Positions 63,344 to 64,000 of a DNA stretch of 64,000 bases are shown piece by piece. The stretch covers positions 62,001-126,000 of the forward strand of contig BMQD01000016.1 of the NCBI GenBank assembly GCA_014647935.1. The letters run 5' to 3'. The notes under the pieces were generated by a model that had not been told where the DNA came from, ran no database searches, and saw only the letters and a program-made list of their open reading frames with translations. Position 1 is the first letter of the stretch, and every line of letters starts with the position of its first letter. A program made the position numbers and the translations under genes. This DNA is from Planomonospora parontospora. GTDB taxonomy: Bacteria > Actinomycetota > Actinomycetes > Streptosporangiales > Streptosporangiaceae.

Positions 63344-64000
63344 GATGGCAGTCTAGTCGGCGGGGCGCCGGCGGCCCCGGCCTCGCTCCGGCCGCGGCCG
63401 GGTGACGCGTCCGGTTCCCGCACCGGCTCGAAGCCGGGCGCGGAGAGGCTGAGAAGGCGCAACGCGGACTCGGAGGGCGAACCCGGTTCGGCGCTGTAGG
63501 CGATGATCCGCTGCCCGAGGTCTCCGGGGATGAGAAGGTTCTCGAAATGCAGCTCCATCGGGCCGACGACCGGGTGGTGGAAGTGCTTGACCCCCGAGGT
63601 GCACGTGCGCACCGGGTGCCGGGCCCAGCGCGCGGCGAACTCCTCGCTCCGGATGACGAGCCCGCCGACGAGCTCGGCCAGACTGCGGTCGTCCGGATGG
63701 CGTCCCGCCGCCAGGCGCAGGGAGGCGACGGCGAGCGTGGCCTCCTCGGACCAGTCCGGGTAGAGCTCGCGGAAGTGCTCGTCGAGGAAGAGCATCCGGG
63801 TCAGGTTGGGCCGCGCGGCCGGGCCGCCGGGAGCGGCGGGATCGAGGTGACCGGCGAGCAGCGCGTGGCCGAGCCGGTTCCAGGCCAGGATGTCGTTCCT
63901 GCGGTCCAGCACCAGGGCGGGCACCTCGGTCATCGCGTCCAGCAGCCGCCGGGCCGAGCGGGTGGCGTGCTCGGGCCGGGGCGAGGCGGGCCGCGCGGAC
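63340..64000 (-). CDS. XRE/MmyB-like regulator (5' partial)
   Basis: The visible part of about 220 residues is the C-terminal MmyB-like ligand domain: RRLLDAMTEVPALVLDRRNDILAWN, HFRELYPDWSEEATLAVASLRLAAGRHPDD and FHHPVVGPMELHFENLLIPG. The N-terminal helix-turn-helix lies beyond the window's right edge. Such regulators usually control a divergent dehydrogenase gene. It overlaps the LacI gene by 4 bp. Confidence 0.93.
   Translation of the reverse strand, partial: SARPASPRPEHATRSARRLLDAMTEVPALVLDRRNDILAWNRLGHALLAGHLDPAAPGGPAARPNLTRMLFLDEHFRELYPDWSEEATLAVASLRLAAGRHPDDRSLAELVGGLVIRSEEFAARWARHPVRTCTSGVKHFHHPVVGPMELHFENLLIPGDLGQRIIAYSAEPGSPSESALRLLSLSAPGFEPVREPDASPGRGRSEAGAAGAPPTRLPS

Overview
The window is high-GC actinomycete chromosome. 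Nearly every coding frame has G or C at almost all third codon positions, GTG and TTG starts are common, and many gene pairs overlap at ATGA or GTGA. The gene content (GpgS, a RamB-type regulator beside isocitrate lyase, a Zur-type ribosomal protein set, a fused PcaDC protein, an MmyB-type regulator, an Eis-like acetyltransferase) suits a Streptosporangiaceae-like or similar soil actinomycete. No rRNA, tRNA, CRISPR array or intact insertion sequence was recognised.

Layout. 0-13.9 kb: two ABC exporters, a YcnI-like protein with a membrane partner, a ROK regulator divergent from an MFS transporter, an alpha/beta hydrolase, a membrane Ser/Thr kinase, a stand-alone ABC ATPase and HU. 13.9-23.4 kb: small unknown ORFs, an MFS/NAD(P)-binding pair with a LysR regulator, isocitrate lyase divergent from a RamB-like regulator, GpgS and an acyl-CoA dehydrogenase. 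23.4-36 kb: an accessory, partly decayed zone with at least six gene remnants between intact genes. Inside it lies a five-gene operon of zinc-free ribosomal proteins (L33, L31, L28, S14, L32), divergent across a Zur-type box from a COG0523 (Mrf-like) protein.

35.9-38.9 kb: TetR regulator, ABC-F ATPase and virginiamycin B lyase form a compact streptogramin/ribosome-antibiotic resistance cassette. 39.1-45 kb: a double-domain IclR regulator faces a pca operon (beta-ketoadipate pathway) in which pcaF, and apparently pcaB, are reduced to short in-frame remnants while pcaI, J, H, G and a pcaDC fusion are intact. 45-51.5 kb: a FhuF-like iron-sulfur protein, a MarR operon with two perfectly spaced operators, an MBL hydrolase, a GH3 glycosidase and a kinase-like protein. 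51.5-56.6 kb: a complete family-5 peptide/metal-chelate ABC importer (ATPases, permeases, binding protein) behind a Fur/Zur-like palindrome. 56.7-64 kb: a broken CDF transporter, a GAF-PAS histidine kinase, small membrane proteins, a truncated response regulator, a cupin divergent from a GlxA-type AraC regulator, and overlapping LacI and MmyB-type regulators.

The most notable points are the resistance cassette with apparently non-standard start codons, the two in-frame pca gene losses, the zinc-responsive ribosome remodelling set, a HAD-hydrolase start fused to an MFS transporter, a recent 165-bp duplication of an ADP-ribosylglycohydrolase segment, and a recombination junction between a serine hydrolase remnant and a response-regulator remnant.
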